Shown piece after piece: positions 36,672 through 47,154 of a stretch of 64,000 nt of DNA. Position 1 is the stretch's first letter, and every line of letters starts with the position of its first letter. The notes below the pieces were generated by a model. The model made no database searches and was not told the origin of the DNA. It saw only the letters and a list, made by a program, of their open reading frames with translations. This DNA comes from Bradyrhizobium quebecense. Its GTDB lineage: Bacteria; Pseudomonadota; Alphaproteobacteria; Rhizobiales; Xanthobacteraceae. The stretch is from NCBI RefSeq assembly GCF_013373795.3, contig NZ_CP088022.1, positions 4,836,001 through 4,900,000 on the forward strand, in the 5' to 3' direction. The position numbers and the translations under genes are program-made.

Positions 36672-37702
36672 GGCGTGTCGTGCATCTTGGCTTGGAGAGG
36701 CTCCGGCCCCGCGCGAGTGCTAGGCGCTGCGAACCACTTCTCGACTGCGGGGACAATGCCCTTCGGCAACACGAAGACGATGATGATCATCAGCAGGCCA
36801 TAGAGGATCCACTGAATCTCGGGGGTAGCGAAAGACCGGGCGGCGACGGGAATGAAGCCGAAGATGAGGCCGCCAACGATGGGTCCCGCAAGGGTGCCCT
36901 TGCCGCCCGAGATCACCATGATCACCATCGTGACCGTGTAAAGAAACGCAAACACGTCGGGATCGATGATCTTGAGGTAATGGGCGTAGAGGCTGCCGGC
37001 GGCCCCCGCGATGCCGGCCGAAAACACCGCGGCCAGCACCAAATAGCGGGTGACGTCGATGCCGACCGAAACCGCGAGCGACTCGTTCTCCTTGAGCGCG
37101 ATCATCGCGCGCCCGACGCGGGAATAAACCAGACGCTGGATGACGATGTAGGACACCACGAGCACAGCAAGCACGAGATAGTAGTTGGATTGCTTGCTGT
37201 AGAAGTCGAGGTAGCCAACTCCGGGCACGCCCAGCGTCATCGGCGGGATCGAGGTCAAGGCCAGCGGCCCTTGGGTCAACTCTACCCAGTTCAGCGCGAC
37301 CAGCCGGACCACTTCCGCAAAGCTGATGGTCACGATGACGAAGTAAGCGCCCCGCACCTTGAAGGACAGCTTCCCGACGGCGTAGCCGCAGAGCGCTGCA
37401 ACCAGGGTGCCGATCACAAACCCGGTCCAGACCGGCCAGGGTTCGTGAACCACGCGGATACCGCCGATCAGTTCGACATCGAAGCCCAGCGACACCAGCG
37501 CGCTGGTGTAGGCTCCAATTCCAAAGAATGCGACGTGACCAAGGCTCAGCTGTCCGGTGTATCCGAGCAGGAGATTGAGGCTCATCGCCGCGACAATGAG
37601 GATACCCGTCGTGATGAAGGCGTTCAGCAAATAGGGATCGTGCAGCCAAAGCGGGACCGATGCGAATGCGGCGAGCGCGATATAGGGGATCAATCGCTTC
37701 AT
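36668..37702 (-). CDS. livM: Branched-chain-type ABC importer permease LivM
   Basis: 344 residues, about nine or ten membrane helices. LLGYTGQLSLGHVAFFGIGAYTSAL near residue 50 and the EAA-like loop NESLAVSVGIDVTRYLVLAAVFSAGIAGAAGSLYAHYL are LivM hallmarks. Four-base overlaps with livG downstream and livH upstream show tight coupling. Confidence 0.94.
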   Translation of the reverse strand: MKRLIPYIALAAFASVPLWLHDPYLLNAFITTGILIVAAMSLNLLLGYTGQLSLGHVAFFGIGAYTSALVSLGFDVELIGGIRVVHEPWPVWTGFVIGTLVAALCGYAVGKLSFKVRGAYFVIVTISFAEVVRLVALNWVELTQGPLALTSIPPMTLGVPGVGYLDFYSKQSNYYLVLAVLVVSYIVIQRLVYSRVGRAMIALKENESLAVSVGIDVTRYLVLAAVFSAGIAGAAGSLYAHYLKIIDPDVFAFLYTVTMVIMVISGGKGTLAGPIVGGLIFGFIPVAARSFATPEIQWILYGLLMIIIVFVLPKGIVPAVEKWFAAPSTRAGPEPLQAKMHDTP

Positions 37703-38571
37703 CCGATCCGCTCCGCGCGTGCAAAGAGGCCGGTCGGCTTGAAGAGGAGAACGACGATGATGATCAGAAAGCCCATGGCATCGCGGTAGCCCGACGAAAC
37801 GTATCCGGCACCAAGCTCCTCGGCCAACGCCAGCAAGAAGCCGCCGATCGTGGCCCCGCCGATGCTGCCGAGACCGCCCAGGATGACGATGGCGAAAGCC
37901 TTCAGCGAAGCGAGATTACCCATTTGCGGGGAGATGACGTAGACGGGTCCGAGCAATGCACCCGCCGCTGCCGCGAGGCTCGAGCCGATCGCGAACGTCG
38001 CCATGTAGATGAACTGGATGTTGACGCCCATGAGCGAAGCAGCATCACGATCCTGGAAGGTGGCGCGCATCGCCTTGCCGAGTTTTGTGCGGTTGATCAG
38101 GAGATAGGACACGCCGATCAGGGCAAGGGCAGCGCAGAAGACGAACAGGCGCAACCAGGACACCGAAATCGAACCAATGACGAGCGGAAGTTCCGGGAAC
38201 GGCGTCGAAACCGACTTCGCGACACCACCCCAGACGAACTGCTCGCCATTCTGCATCACGATCATGGCGCCGATCATGACCAGCATGGTCGTATCGATGT
38301 CCGCACCACGCATCGGGCGCAGCAAGACGACCTCGATCAGCGCACCGGCAAAGCAGCCCAGGACCACCGCCACGATCAGCGCAAGAAAGAAGTTGAGGCC
38401 GAGCATCACGCCGACGAAATACAGCGCATAGGCCCCGAAGGAGTAGAGCTCACCGTGCGCGAAATTGACGACGCGCATGATGCCGAAGATGAGCGTGAGC
38501 CCAATGCCCAGCAGGGCGTAGGTGCTGCCCAGAATGAGCGTGTTGACGATGTGTTGCAGAAGCTCGGTCAT
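37699..38571 (-). CDS. livH: Branched-chain-type ABC importer permease LivH
   Basis: 290 residues, eight helices. The start LLQHIVNTLILGSTYALLGIGLTLIFGIMRVVNFAHGELYSFGAY is the classic LivH opening; RDRDAASLMGVNIQFIYMATFAIGSSLAAAAGALLGPVY is the ATPase-facing loop plus next helix. It is 110 bases after livK, separated by a hairpin at 38639. Confidence 0.94.
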   Translation of the reverse strand: MTELLQHIVNTLILGSTYALLGIGLTLIFGIMRVVNFAHGELYSFGAYALYFVGVMLGLNFFLALIVAVVLGCFAGALIEVVLLRPMRGADIDTTMLVMIGAMIVMQNGEQFVWGGVAKSVSTPFPELPLVIGSISVSWLRLFVFCAALALIGVSYLLINRTKLGKAMRATFQDRDAASLMGVNIQFIYMATFAIGSSLAAAAGALLGPVYVISPQMGNLASLKAFAIVILGGLGSIGGATIGGFLLALAEELGAGYVSSGYRDAMGFLIIIVVLLFKPTGLFARAERIG

Positions 38572-38638
38572 GCTGATTTTTTCGGCCGGAAGACCGCTGA
38601 TCCTCTCTTCAGAGCATGTTTATGGGCGAGGCAATGCC

Positions 38639-38666
38639 AAGGCGCCACCAAATATGGTGGCGCCTT
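38639..38666. repeat. Perfect stem-loop between livK and livH
   Basis: AAGGCGCCACCA (38639-38650), loop AATA, exact complement to 38666. In the livK-to-livH direction it has no U-run, so it is more likely an mRNA 3' stabiliser giving more LivK than permease than a full terminator. Confidence 0.7.
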
Positions 38667-38681
38667 CCGCGATCGTCGAGC

Positions 38682-39845
38682 TCAGGAGCCCGACAGGATG
38701 ATCTTTTCGTTCTCGATCTTGATCAGATAGAGGTTGGGCATGCTCTGGCCGCTTTCCTTGCCGGTCGGCCCTTGCTTCTGGAACTTGATCTGACCATTCA
38801 GGCCGGGAAAGTCGGTCGTCCAAAGCGCATCGGTGATCGCCGCGGGCTCTGCCTTGCCGGCCCGCTGAATCGCATTGGCGATCGTGCGAATTCCGTCGTA
38901 GCCGCGGAAGCTCTCGGTCGCGCCAGCGATCGCATAGCCACGCTTTTTCCACTCGCCGAGGAAATACTTGGTTGCTGCCGGATCCGGGGTCTTGTCCGGA
39001 TACCAGGGCGCGAAGGTCGTCAGATGCATGGAGCCGTTCGCTGCGGCGCCGGCCTGCTCGATCAGCTGATCCGGATTCTGCGAACCACCGGTGGTGACGA
39101 TGCGCTTGGTGATGCCGAGCGCTGCGGCCTGCTTCAACACCAGGGTGAGCTGCTCGACCGCGGTCGTGACCATGATCGTGTCCGAGTCGGTTGCCTTGAT
39201 CTTGGCAAGCTGCGCGCTCATGTCCTGTGCGGCCTGATCCATGATCTCCACGAGACCGACCTGAATGTTCTGGGCCTTCATGATCTTGCCGAAGTCCTCG
39301 GCTGATCCACGGCCCCAGTCATTGTTGATGACGAGGAAGTCGGCCTTCTTGATGCCGAGCGACGGCATGATAGACTTGAACTCGGTCGCCTCGACCGACG
39401 ACGGCGGCGAGATGCGGAAGATGTAGGAATTGCCCGACGTCGTGATCTTGCTCGAGGAGGAAGTCTCCACCACCATCGGGACCTTGTATTCCATGAGCTT
39501 CGGCATCACCGCGAGCGTCAGGCTCGAGCCCCAGGCGCCCATGATCACGGGCACCTTGTCGCCGGTGATCAACTTCTCGGCGACGGCCGCGGCCTCCGTC
39601 GGATTGCTCTTGTTGTCCTCGATGACCAGCTCGATCTTGCGACCGAGCAAGCCGCCCTTGGCATTGATTTCGTCGGCGGCAATCTTTGCGCCGTTCACGA
39701 CATAGGTACCGGAAGCGGCGAACGGACCGGTGAGTGGCTCATTGACACCGATCTTGATGGTCTGCGCCGCTGCGCCCGTCGCCAGTGCGGTCGACATCGC
39801 CGCGGCGAGGGCCGCGCCCGTAATCAATCCGTGTGCTCGCTTCAT
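38682..39845 (-). CDS. livK: Periplasmic binding protein LivK of the livKHMGF importer
   Basis: 387 residues. Signal peptide (KRAHGLITGAALAAAMSTALATGAAA-QT), then IKIGVNEPLTGPFAASGTYVVNGAKIAADEINAKGGLLGRKIEL, a typical HAAT receptor. The ligand-cleft region WGSSLTLAVMP and VVETSSSSKITTSG is Ser/Thr rich, whereas leucine-binding LIVBP has different residues, so another ligand is likely. ATG 39845 has AGGAGGAAAG, the best ribosome site in this region. Two tandem palindromes at 39936-39977 sit in the promoter region and link it to the GntR-type regulon. Confidence 0.92.
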   Translation of the reverse strand: MKRAHGLITGAALAAAMSTALATGAAAQTIKIGVNEPLTGPFAASGTYVVNGAKIAADEINAKGGLLGRKIELVIEDNKSNPTEAAAVAEKLITGDKVPVIMGAWGSSLTLAVMPKLMEYKVPMVVETSSSSKITTSGNSYIFRISPPSSVEATEFKSIMPSLGIKKADFLVINNDWGRGSAEDFGKIMKAQNIQVGLVEIMDQAAQDMSAQLAKIKATDSDTIMVTTAVEQLTLVLKQAAALGITKRIVTTGGSQNPDQLIEQAGAAANGSMHLTTFAPWYPDKTPDPAATKYFLGEWKKRGYAIAGATESFRGYDGIRTIANAIQRAGKAEPAAITDALWTTDFPGLNGQIKFQKQGPTGKESGQSMPNLYLIKIENEKIILSGS

Positions 39846-39935
39846 CTTTCCTCCTGTGCTCGCATGAGCCGTGCCTAGGGAACGAAACACCAGTGCAGCG
39901 CGCCAGCTTATGGGTGCCGGCCATTCGTCACCGCC

Positions 39936-39954
39936 AGGATGATCCTATCATCCT
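39936..39954. promoter_or_regulatory. Palindromic operator candidate upstream of livK, distal copy
   Basis: AGGATGAT-CCT-ATCATCCT, perfect arms. It contains TCCTATCAT (39943-39951), the reverse of the ATGATAGGA core also found upstream of the pxpA-like gene. Confidence 0.65.
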
Positions 39955-39960
39955 ATTCTT

Positions 39961-39977
39961 AGTATCTTAAAGATACT
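39961..39977. promoter_or_regulatory. Palindromic operator candidate upstream of livK, proximal to the first
   Basis: AGTATCTT-A-AAGATACT, perfect 8-base arms, centre 24 bases from the centre of the neighbouring palindrome. AT-rich in a GC-rich context. Confidence 0.6.
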
Positions 39978-40122
39978 TCTAATCCGTCGTCAAGCAGGCG
40001 CCCTGCTCTATTTTTGTTTTCGCAGTGCCCTCATTTGACGCAGCCGCTCATCATTTGCGCGATTGCTTTCGCCTAGACCAATTTCGAAACTCCTTCGACG
40101 GACACGATGCCGCGCGTGCCGA

Positions 40123-41613
<1,491 letters not shown>

Positions 41614-41655
41614 TTCCAATCATCCCTGTTAATCTCACGGCCTCGCCCGGGTCCT

Positions 41656-44061
41656 TTAGCACCCCGCGGATCGCATGCCCGTGCTGGTCTGCCGCTCATG
41701 GACCGCGTCAAATGAACGCTGCCTCCGAACGTCATCCGCGACGCCATACGTCGTCGTGCGCTGACGCGGCACACGGCCTGCCGAAATGATGATCGATTCG
41801 AGCGCCTGCGGCGTCATTTCCTGGCCGTGCGAGGCGCCGGCCGACCGCGAGATGCTCTCATCCATCAGCGTACCGCCGAGGTCGTTGACACCGGCCGAAA
41901 GGCAGTGCCGCAGCCCCTCTGGTCCCATCTTGACCCAGGACGCCTGGATATTGGTGATGTGCGGGTTGAGGACGAGGCGCGACACCGCATGCATCAGGAC
42001 CGCCTCGCGGAATGTCGGGCCCGGTCGTGCCCGGCCCTTGAGATAGACCGGCGCTTCCATGTGAACGAACGGCAGCGGCACGAGTTCGGTAAATCCGCCG
42101 GTCTCCGCCTGCAAGCGCCGCAGCCGGAGCAGATGCCGCGCCCAATGGTCGTACCGCTCGATATGGCCGAACATGATGGTGGCCGTCGATCGGAGCCCGA
42201 TCGAGTGCGCCGTGCGCATGACGTCGAGCCACTGCTGGGTCCTGATCTTGTCGGCGCAGAGCGTCTCGCGCACCTCGTCGTCGAGGATCTCGGCGGCCGT
42301 TCCGGGCAGGGTGCCCAAGCCGGCCGCTTTCAGCTCCTGCAAGAATTCGGCAACCGAAATGCCAAGCGTGTGCGCGCCTTGATGGATCTCGAGCGGCGAG
42401 AACGCATGGAGGTGCATGGACGGGACGGCGCCCTTCACGGCCCGACAAACATCCAGGTACTTCTGCCCCGTATAGGAAGGATGGATGCCGCCCTGCATGC
42501 ACACTTCGGAGGCGCCACGGTCCCAGGCCTCGGTGACCCGCTGCGCGACTTCCGACATTTCGAGGTCGTAGGGCCGCCCGCGCAGATTCTCGCTCATCTT
42601 GCCCTTCGAGAAGGCGCAGAACTGGCATTTGAAGGAACAGATGTTGGTGTAGTTGATATTGCGGCATACGACGTAGGACACCACGTCGCCGTTGACGCTG
42701 CTCCGCAATTCGTCGGCCGACCGGCAAATGCTGGTAAAGTCGCGCTCGTGAGCGCGGAACAGCCTGACGATCTCGCCCTCCGAAAGCTCATCGCCGCGCT
42801 GGGCCTTGGCAATGACGGATGTGACCTCGCTGCCGTGTGCGGTGCGCGGAGCGGATTTCAACCATCCGAGTTCGCGCGATGGAAGCCCGCCGATGTGGCC
42901 GGGGTGCCAGTCGTCGGTGCGCGGAAATCCGTCCCCATCGATGCGATCGAGGACCGACTTCAGCAGCCTGTTGTCGAGCCAGCGCGAGGGATAGCGTGCG
43001 AAGCTCGGATAGATCGGCAGCCGCTTCTCGAGCCGCTTGCCGGTTGACCGCGTTGCAGCCTCCAGGAGCCGCAGATGCGGCCACGGTGCTTCGGGATTGA
43101 CGTGGTCCGGCGTGACAGGCGACACGCCGCCCCAATCGTTGATCCCTGCCGCAACGACGCGCCCCAGGGCGGCCGGACTGAGGTTCGGCGGCGCCTGAAT
43201 GTTCATCTCCGGCTCGAATATCAGGCGGGCGACAGCAATGGTCCAGAGATGATCGTCCACGGATGGCGCCGGCGCATTGGCCATGCGCGTCCCAACCTTC
43301 GGCCGGAAGTTCTGGACGATGATCTCCTGCAGATGCCCATGCGCATCGTTCAGGTCCCGCAGCGCGAGCAATGCATCGATCCGTTCGGCCCTGGTCTCCC
43401 CGATGCCGATCAGGATTCCGGATGTGAACGGAATGGCCTGCTCACCGGCAGTCTTGATCGTCTGAAGCCTGACGGCGGGCACCTTGTCCGGCGATCCGAA
43501 GTGGGGGCCGCCCTTCGCGCAAAGCCGATCGGACGCGGACTCCAGCATGATCCCCTGCGAGACCGATACCTTGCGCAGCATGGCCAGGTCGAGCTGGCTC
43601 ATGATCCCGGGATTGACGTGAGGGAGCAGGCCAGTTTGCTCGAACACAGCCCCGGCGACTTCGGCGAGATACGAGAGCGAGGATTCGTGGCCGAGCCTTG
43701 TCAGCTCCTCACGCGCGACGCGGTAGCGAAGCTCGGGCTTGTCGCCGAGCGTAAACAGCGCCTCATGACAGCCGGCCTCCCTGCCGGCCCTGGCGATGGA
43801 GACCGCTTCCTCGATCGAGAGATACGGCTTGACGTTCGAACGCGGCGCGTGGGCGAACGTGCAGTAGTGACAGACATCGCGGCAAAGCTGGGTAAGCGGG
43901 ATGAACACCTTCGGCGAATAGGTGATGACGTCGCCATGCGCGGCATCCCTTCGCCTGGCGGCTACCGTCAGGAGTTGGTCGATGTCAGCAAGATCTATCA
44001 GCTCGTAGGCTTCGCTTCGGCACAGGCGACGGTCGAACGGGAGATTTAAGACGGACGTCAT
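41656..44061 (-). CDS. cofGH: 7,8-didemethyl-8-hydroxy-5-deazariboflavin (FO) synthase, CofG-CofH fusion
   Basis: 801 residues, two radical-SAM domains in the actinobacterial FbiC order. CofG half: iron-sulfur Cys in QLCRDVCHYCTFA (Cys60, 64, 67), FTLGDKPELRY, and ILIGIGETRAERIDALLALRDL. CofH half (from ~400): VCRNINYTNICSFKCQFCAFSKG (Cys475, 479, 482), EVCMQGGIHPSYTG, GTLPGTAAEILDDEVR, GHIERYDHW, and NDLGGTLMDESISRSAGA. Together they join a tyrosine-derived hydroxybenzyl group to 5-amino-6-ribitylaminouracil to make FO, the deazaflavin of F420. The start overlaps the cofC stop by one base. A ~40-residue basic tail extends past the usual end. Confidence 0.96.
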   Translation of the reverse strand: MTSVLNLPFDRRLCRSEAYELIDLADIDQLLTVAARRRDAAHGDVITYSPKVFIPLTQLCRDVCHYCTFAHAPRSNVKPYLSIEEAVSIARAGREAGCHEALFTLGDKPELRYRVAREELTRLGHESSLSYLAEVAGAVFEQTGLLPHVNPGIMSQLDLAMLRKVSVSQGIMLESASDRLCAKGGPHFGSPDKVPAVRLQTIKTAGEQAIPFTSGILIGIGETRAERIDALLALRDLNDAHGHLQEIIVQNFRPKVGTRMANAPAPSVDDHLWTIAVARLIFEPEMNIQAPPNLSPAALGRVVAAGINDWGGVSPVTPDHVNPEAPWPHLRLLEAATRSTGKRLEKRLPIYPSFARYPSRWLDNRLLKSVLDRIDGDGFPRTDDWHPGHIGGLPSRELGWLKSAPRTAHGSEVTSVIAKAQRGDELSEGEIVRLFRAHERDFTSICRSADELRSSVNGDVVSYVVCRNINYTNICSFKCQFCAFSKGKMSENLRGRPYDLEMSEVAQRVTEAWDRGASEVCMQGGIHPSYTGQKYLDVCRAVKGAVPSMHLHAFSPLEIHQGAHTLGISVAEFLQELKAAGLGTLPGTAAEILDDEVRETLCADKIRTQQWLDVMRTAHSIGLRSTATIMFGHIERYDHWARHLLRLRRLQAETGGFTELVPLPFVHMEAPVYLKGRARPGPTFREAVLMHAVSRLVLNPHITNIQASWVKMGPEGLRHCLSAGVNDLGGTLMDESISRSAGASHGQEMTPQALESIIISAGRVPRQRTTTYGVADDVRRQRSFDAVHERQTSTGMRSAGC

Positions 44062-44753
44062 CAGAACAGCCTCACGGGAACGGGATGGTCGTCGATGCCG
44101 AAGCGCTCGGCAATTCTGAGCTCATCAAGAAACGAACCTGTCGTTCCGAGGTTTTGCGACGAGATCAGATATGGACCAAAATCGATTGGGCAGTCGATGT
44201 CCTTGCCGATGCCATGCGACTTGAACACGCTGCAGCTCAATTGCCGCTGCCGCGCCAGGGCGCGGTGCGCGCGAAAGCTGTCTTCGCCAAATCGAGGCTC
44301 CAGCATGTCGGGCGATCGCATCGCCAGAGCATTTGTGCCACCGTCGTAAAGCGCGGGTACGAGCACGATCGGCGTGTGGTCCAGTAACCGGATGACGTGT
44401 TCGAAGTCCTCCGGCCGGGCGAACGGAATATCGGCGGGCACGACAAGAACCCGCCGCCCGTACGGTTGCAACGCATCGAGGCCACGCTGTACCGCGGCAT
44501 TAACGCCGGTCTCGACCTCGTCGAAGATCATGGCCGCGCCGAAGCGCTTGGCGATCGCAAAGGCTTCCGGATCGGCGCTCACCACGGCGATGCCGGCCAG
44601 CGAGCGCGTATCCCGCAGGTTTCCGAGAACATCGCACAGCATGGCTTGCGCCAGTTTTGCGCGCTCGGTCGCCACCAGGATGTCGCCCAGCCTGCTCTTT
44701 GCTTGACTGAACCGTTTGACAGGCACCAGGGCCCAGGTTTCCGAATCGTCCAT
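44061..44753 (-). CDS. cofC: 2-phospho-L-lactate (or PEP/3-phosphoglycerate) guanylyltransferase CofC/FbiD
   Basis: 230 residues. A nucleotidyltransferase fold begins WALVPVKRFSQAKSRLGDIL (P-V-K-x-x-x-x-A-K-S-R-L is the family signature). VLVVPADIPFARPEDFEHVI carries the metal-binding D-x-P variant, and YDGGTNALAMRSP and GEDSFRAH follow as in CofC. It activates the three-carbon phospho-acid with GTP for transfer to FO by CofD. Which acid (phospholactate, PEP or 3-PG) cannot be read here. Eight bases after cofD. Confidence 0.93.
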   Translation of the reverse strand: MDDSETWALVPVKRFSQAKSRLGDILVATERAKLAQAMLCDVLGNLRDTRSLAGIAVVSADPEAFAIAKRFGAAMIFDEVETGVNAAVQRGLDALQPYGRRVLVVPADIPFARPEDFEHVIRLLDHTPIVLVPALYDGGTNALAMRSPDMLEPRFGEDSFRAHRALARQRQLSCSVFKSHGIGKDIDCPIDFGPYLISSQNLGTTGSFLDELRIAERFGIDDHPVPVRLF

Positions 44754-44761
44754 CGCTTCGC

Positions 44762-45700
44762 TCAGCCGTTTAGTCGATCAAGAAATCCGAGACACTGCCG
44801 TGCCAGCTCAACGCGCTCATCCTTCGAGTGCATGATCGTGTTCGTCACATGCACGGGAATGCCGATCGCATCGGCGGCGGCCTGGTCTTCGCGATCCATC
44901 ACCAGACCATCGAGAAAGCCATAGTGCCTGACAATCGAGGCGCAGTTGGTCGCGACGCCAAGCTCGTTCATGATCTTTGCGGTCGGCCCCTTGATGGCGC
45001 GGCCGCCGACCAGCGGCGAGATTGCAACGATGGGAGCCTTCGCCGCGTCCAAGGCTGCCCGGATACCGGGTACAGCCAGGATCGGATCGATGCTGAGATA
45101 CGGGTTCGACGGACAGACAATGACAGCATCGGCAACGCCGATGGCCCGCAATGCGGCGCTGGTCGCCGTTCCACCGCTGGGGCTCTGGAATTCGATCTTC
45201 CGCACTTCGGGCCGCGCCTGCAGATCGACGAAATAGCGTTGAAACGCGAGCTTCTGATCGGCCGTCACGACGATCGTCGCAAACGGATCGTCGGTCATCG
45301 GCAGGATGCTCGCCTCAATGCCGAGATGCGATGCAATCCTGCCCGTGAAATCGGTCAAGGTCACGCCGGCGCTCAGCGCGCGCGAGCGCAGGACGTGCAT
45401 GGCAAGATCGCGGTCTCCCAAACGAAACCATGTCTCGCCCTTCAGGCCGCCGAGCGCCTCCATGAAATTCCAGCTTTCGCCGGCTCGCCCCCAGCCACGC
45501 TCTTCGTCGGCAAGCTCGCCCAGCGTATAAACGACCGTGTCGATGTCCGGCGAGATCGTGAGACCGAGATGCTCGAAGTCGTCGCCCGTGTTGACGATGA
45601 CGGCGAGCTTGGCGCCCAGCAGGCGATTGAGGCCATAGGCAAGCTTGGCGCCTCCGACTCCGCCGCAAAGCGCAACAACGTTGAGGTCAGCGCCACTCAT
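44762..45700 (-). CDS. cofD: 2-phospho-L-lactate transferase CofD (FbiA)
   Basis: 312 residues. NVVALCGGVGGAKLAYGLNRLL and IVNTGDDFEHLGLTISPDIDTVVYTLGELAD are the canonical N-terminal motifs. GGLKGETWFRLGDRDLAMHVLRS, PMTDDPFATIV and IVCPSNPYLSIDPILAVPGI also match, as does the end SPLVGGRAIKGPTAKIMNELG. Transfers the phospho-acyl group to FO giving F420-0 or dehydro-F420-0. It overlaps the cofE stop by four bases. Confidence 0.95.
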   Translation of the reverse strand: MSGADLNVVALCGGVGGAKLAYGLNRLLGAKLAVIVNTGDDFEHLGLTISPDIDTVVYTLGELADEERGWGRAGESWNFMEALGGLKGETWFRLGDRDLAMHVLRSRALSAGVTLTDFTGRIASHLGIEASILPMTDDPFATIVVTADQKLAFQRYFVDLQARPEVRKIEFQSPSGGTATSAALRAIGVADAVIVCPSNPYLSIDPILAVPGIRAALDAAKAPIVAISPLVGGRAIKGPTAKIMNELGVATNCASIVRHYGFLDGLVMDREDQAAADAIGIPVHVTNTIMHSKDERVELARQCLGFLDRLNG

Positions 45701-46470
45701 CGGAACATGTCCTGGCTCTTGGGTCGCGCGAGCGCGGCCGCGGGTGAGACCGCTCCATCAAACGTGAGACCACGGACGAGGATGATCGGCATCCCCTCGC
45801 CCGCTTGCCCCATCAGGAGCGACGCCGCGCCGGCGATCTCGTCGGCGATGGCGATTTCAGTGACGCGCATGGCCCGGCCGAACATGTCGGGGACGCCGAT
45901 CTGGCTCAACAGCGAGGGAATGCCGGCGGCGCCGATCGCCACGCCGACGACACCATTGCGCCAGGGACGGCCAAAACTGTCGTTGATGATGATGCCAAGA
46001 TTGAGGTCGCCGGCGGCGTCCAGCGCGACCTTCAGCCTCTGCGCTGATCCGTCGGGATCTTCGGGCAGCAGCAGGACACGCTCTTCGCCTTCACAGTGCT
46101 CGATGTTCGATTGATCGATGCCGGCGTTGGCCATGACGAAGCCGAGCCGGTGCGCGGCGATGACGACGTTCGGCCGCGTCTTGACGACTTCGGTGGATTC
46201 GCGCAGCACGACCTCGAGGAAGCGCGGATCCTTGCCGACCGTCGCCGCGAGTTCGAGCGCCGCCGGGGAAGGCTCGGCGTCGCTCAGGCGAACGTACCGC
46301 CCTTCCGATTTCGAGACGATTTTCTGCGCAATGACGAGGATGTCGCCCCGCTGCAGCTCGAGAGACATCCCGGCCAGGCTCTGGCCGATGAGCGCGGCAA
46401 GATCCTCGCCCGGCTCAACGCGCCGAATGTCCTGCAGGGCGATGTATTCGACTCGCGTCCCCACAGGCAT
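45697..46470 (-). CDS. cofE: F420-0:gamma-glutamyl ligase CofE (FbiB N-domain type)
   Basis: 257 residues, i.e. CofE alone without the nitroreductase-like C-terminal domain that mycobacterial FbiB has. GEDLAALIGQSL and RGDILVIAQKIVSKSEGRYV near the start, and NLGIIINDSFGRPWRNGVVGVAIGAAGIP and ADEIAGAASLLMGQAGEGMPIILVRGL later, are diagnostic. Adds gamma-linked glutamates to F420-0 using GTP. If the pathway uses PEP, a dehydro-F420 reductase is needed; none is fused here. Three bases after the NPDR-like gene. Confidence 0.95.
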   Translation of the reverse strand: MPVGTRVEYIALQDIRRVEPGEDLAALIGQSLAGMSLELQRGDILVIAQKIVSKSEGRYVRLSDAEPSPAALELAATVGKDPRFLEVVLRESTEVVKTRPNVVIAAHRLGFVMANAGIDQSNIEHCEGEERVLLLPEDPDGSAQRLKVALDAAGDLNLGIIINDSFGRPWRNGVVGVAIGAAGIPSLLSQIGVPDMFGRAMRVTEIAIADEIAGAASLLMGQAGEGMPIILVRGLTFDGAVSPAAALARPKSQDMFR

Positions 46471-46473
46471 GGA

Positions 46474-47133
46474 TCAGGTACCCGGGCCAGCGGACAGGCC
46501 GGTGATGCGGATGCCGGCGCCCGGCACCTTGTAGCGCCGATTGATCCCGATCAGCACGGATGTCAGCGCCTCGGCCGCCGCCGAGTTCGCCAGCACGCCG
46601 CCGTCGATGCCTGCGGATGCAACTTCATTCGCGAGATCGATGACGACATCGCGCGACGCCTTGTCGTCGCCAAAGACCAGAACGTCGCAATCCGCCCGGC
46701 TGCCCTGGTGCAGCTTGGTCGCGCCCACATTGTGGAAGGCGGAGACGACCCGCACGCCGGGTCCGAGCAACTGCTGCGCGATCTGCGCGGCCGAACCGGC
46801 GGACGGAAGCTGCACGACAGACACTTTCGGCGGCACCAGCGGGACCGCGGCATCCACGACGATCTTGCCTTGAACCATGTCCTTGACTTCGTTCAGCGTC
46901 GCGTCATGGCTCGCGAACGGCACGGCAACGACCACGATGTCGGCAGCCCGGGCGGCGGCGGAATTGTCGTCGCCCGCGACGTCGCCGGTCATGGTCTGGG
47001 CCACGCTCTTGGCCTTCTCCGCGGAGCGTGAACCGAGAATGACTTTGTAACCGGCCGCAAGCCAGCATTTCGCGAGGCCGGATCCCAAGTCACCGGTTCC
47101 TCCAAGGATGGCAATCGTTGGTTTCGTGTTCAT
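46474..47133 (-). CDS. NADPH-dependent F420 reductase-like protein (Fno/NPDR)
   Basis: 219 residues. A Rossmann start IAILGGTGDLGSGLAKCWLAAGYKVILGSRSAEKAKS contains a GSRS loop that fits NADP phosphate binding. VVVAVPFASHDATL, VRVVSAFHNVGATKL and the end GAGIRITGLSAGPGT match F420:NADP+ oxidoreductases. It interconverts NADPH/F420 and NADP+/F420H2 in the cytoplasm, so it would supply F420H2 to the LLM enzyme at 56277. Its position between cofE and the pxpA-like gene strongly supports this. Alternative: dehydrogenase acting on another deazaflavin. Confidence 0.88.
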   Translation of the reverse strand: MNTKPTIAILGGTGDLGSGLAKCWLAAGYKVILGSRSAEKAKSVAQTMTGDVAGDDNSAAARAADIVVVAVPFASHDATLNEVKDMVQGKIVVDAAVPLVPPKVSVVQLPSAGSAAQIAQQLLGPGVRVVSAFHNVGATKLHQGSRADCDVLVFGDDKASRDVVIDLANEVASAGIDGGVLANSAAAEALTSVLIGINRRYKVPGAGIRITGLSAGPGT

Positions 47134-47154
47134 GTCTCGGTGGCCTTTCCGGGA

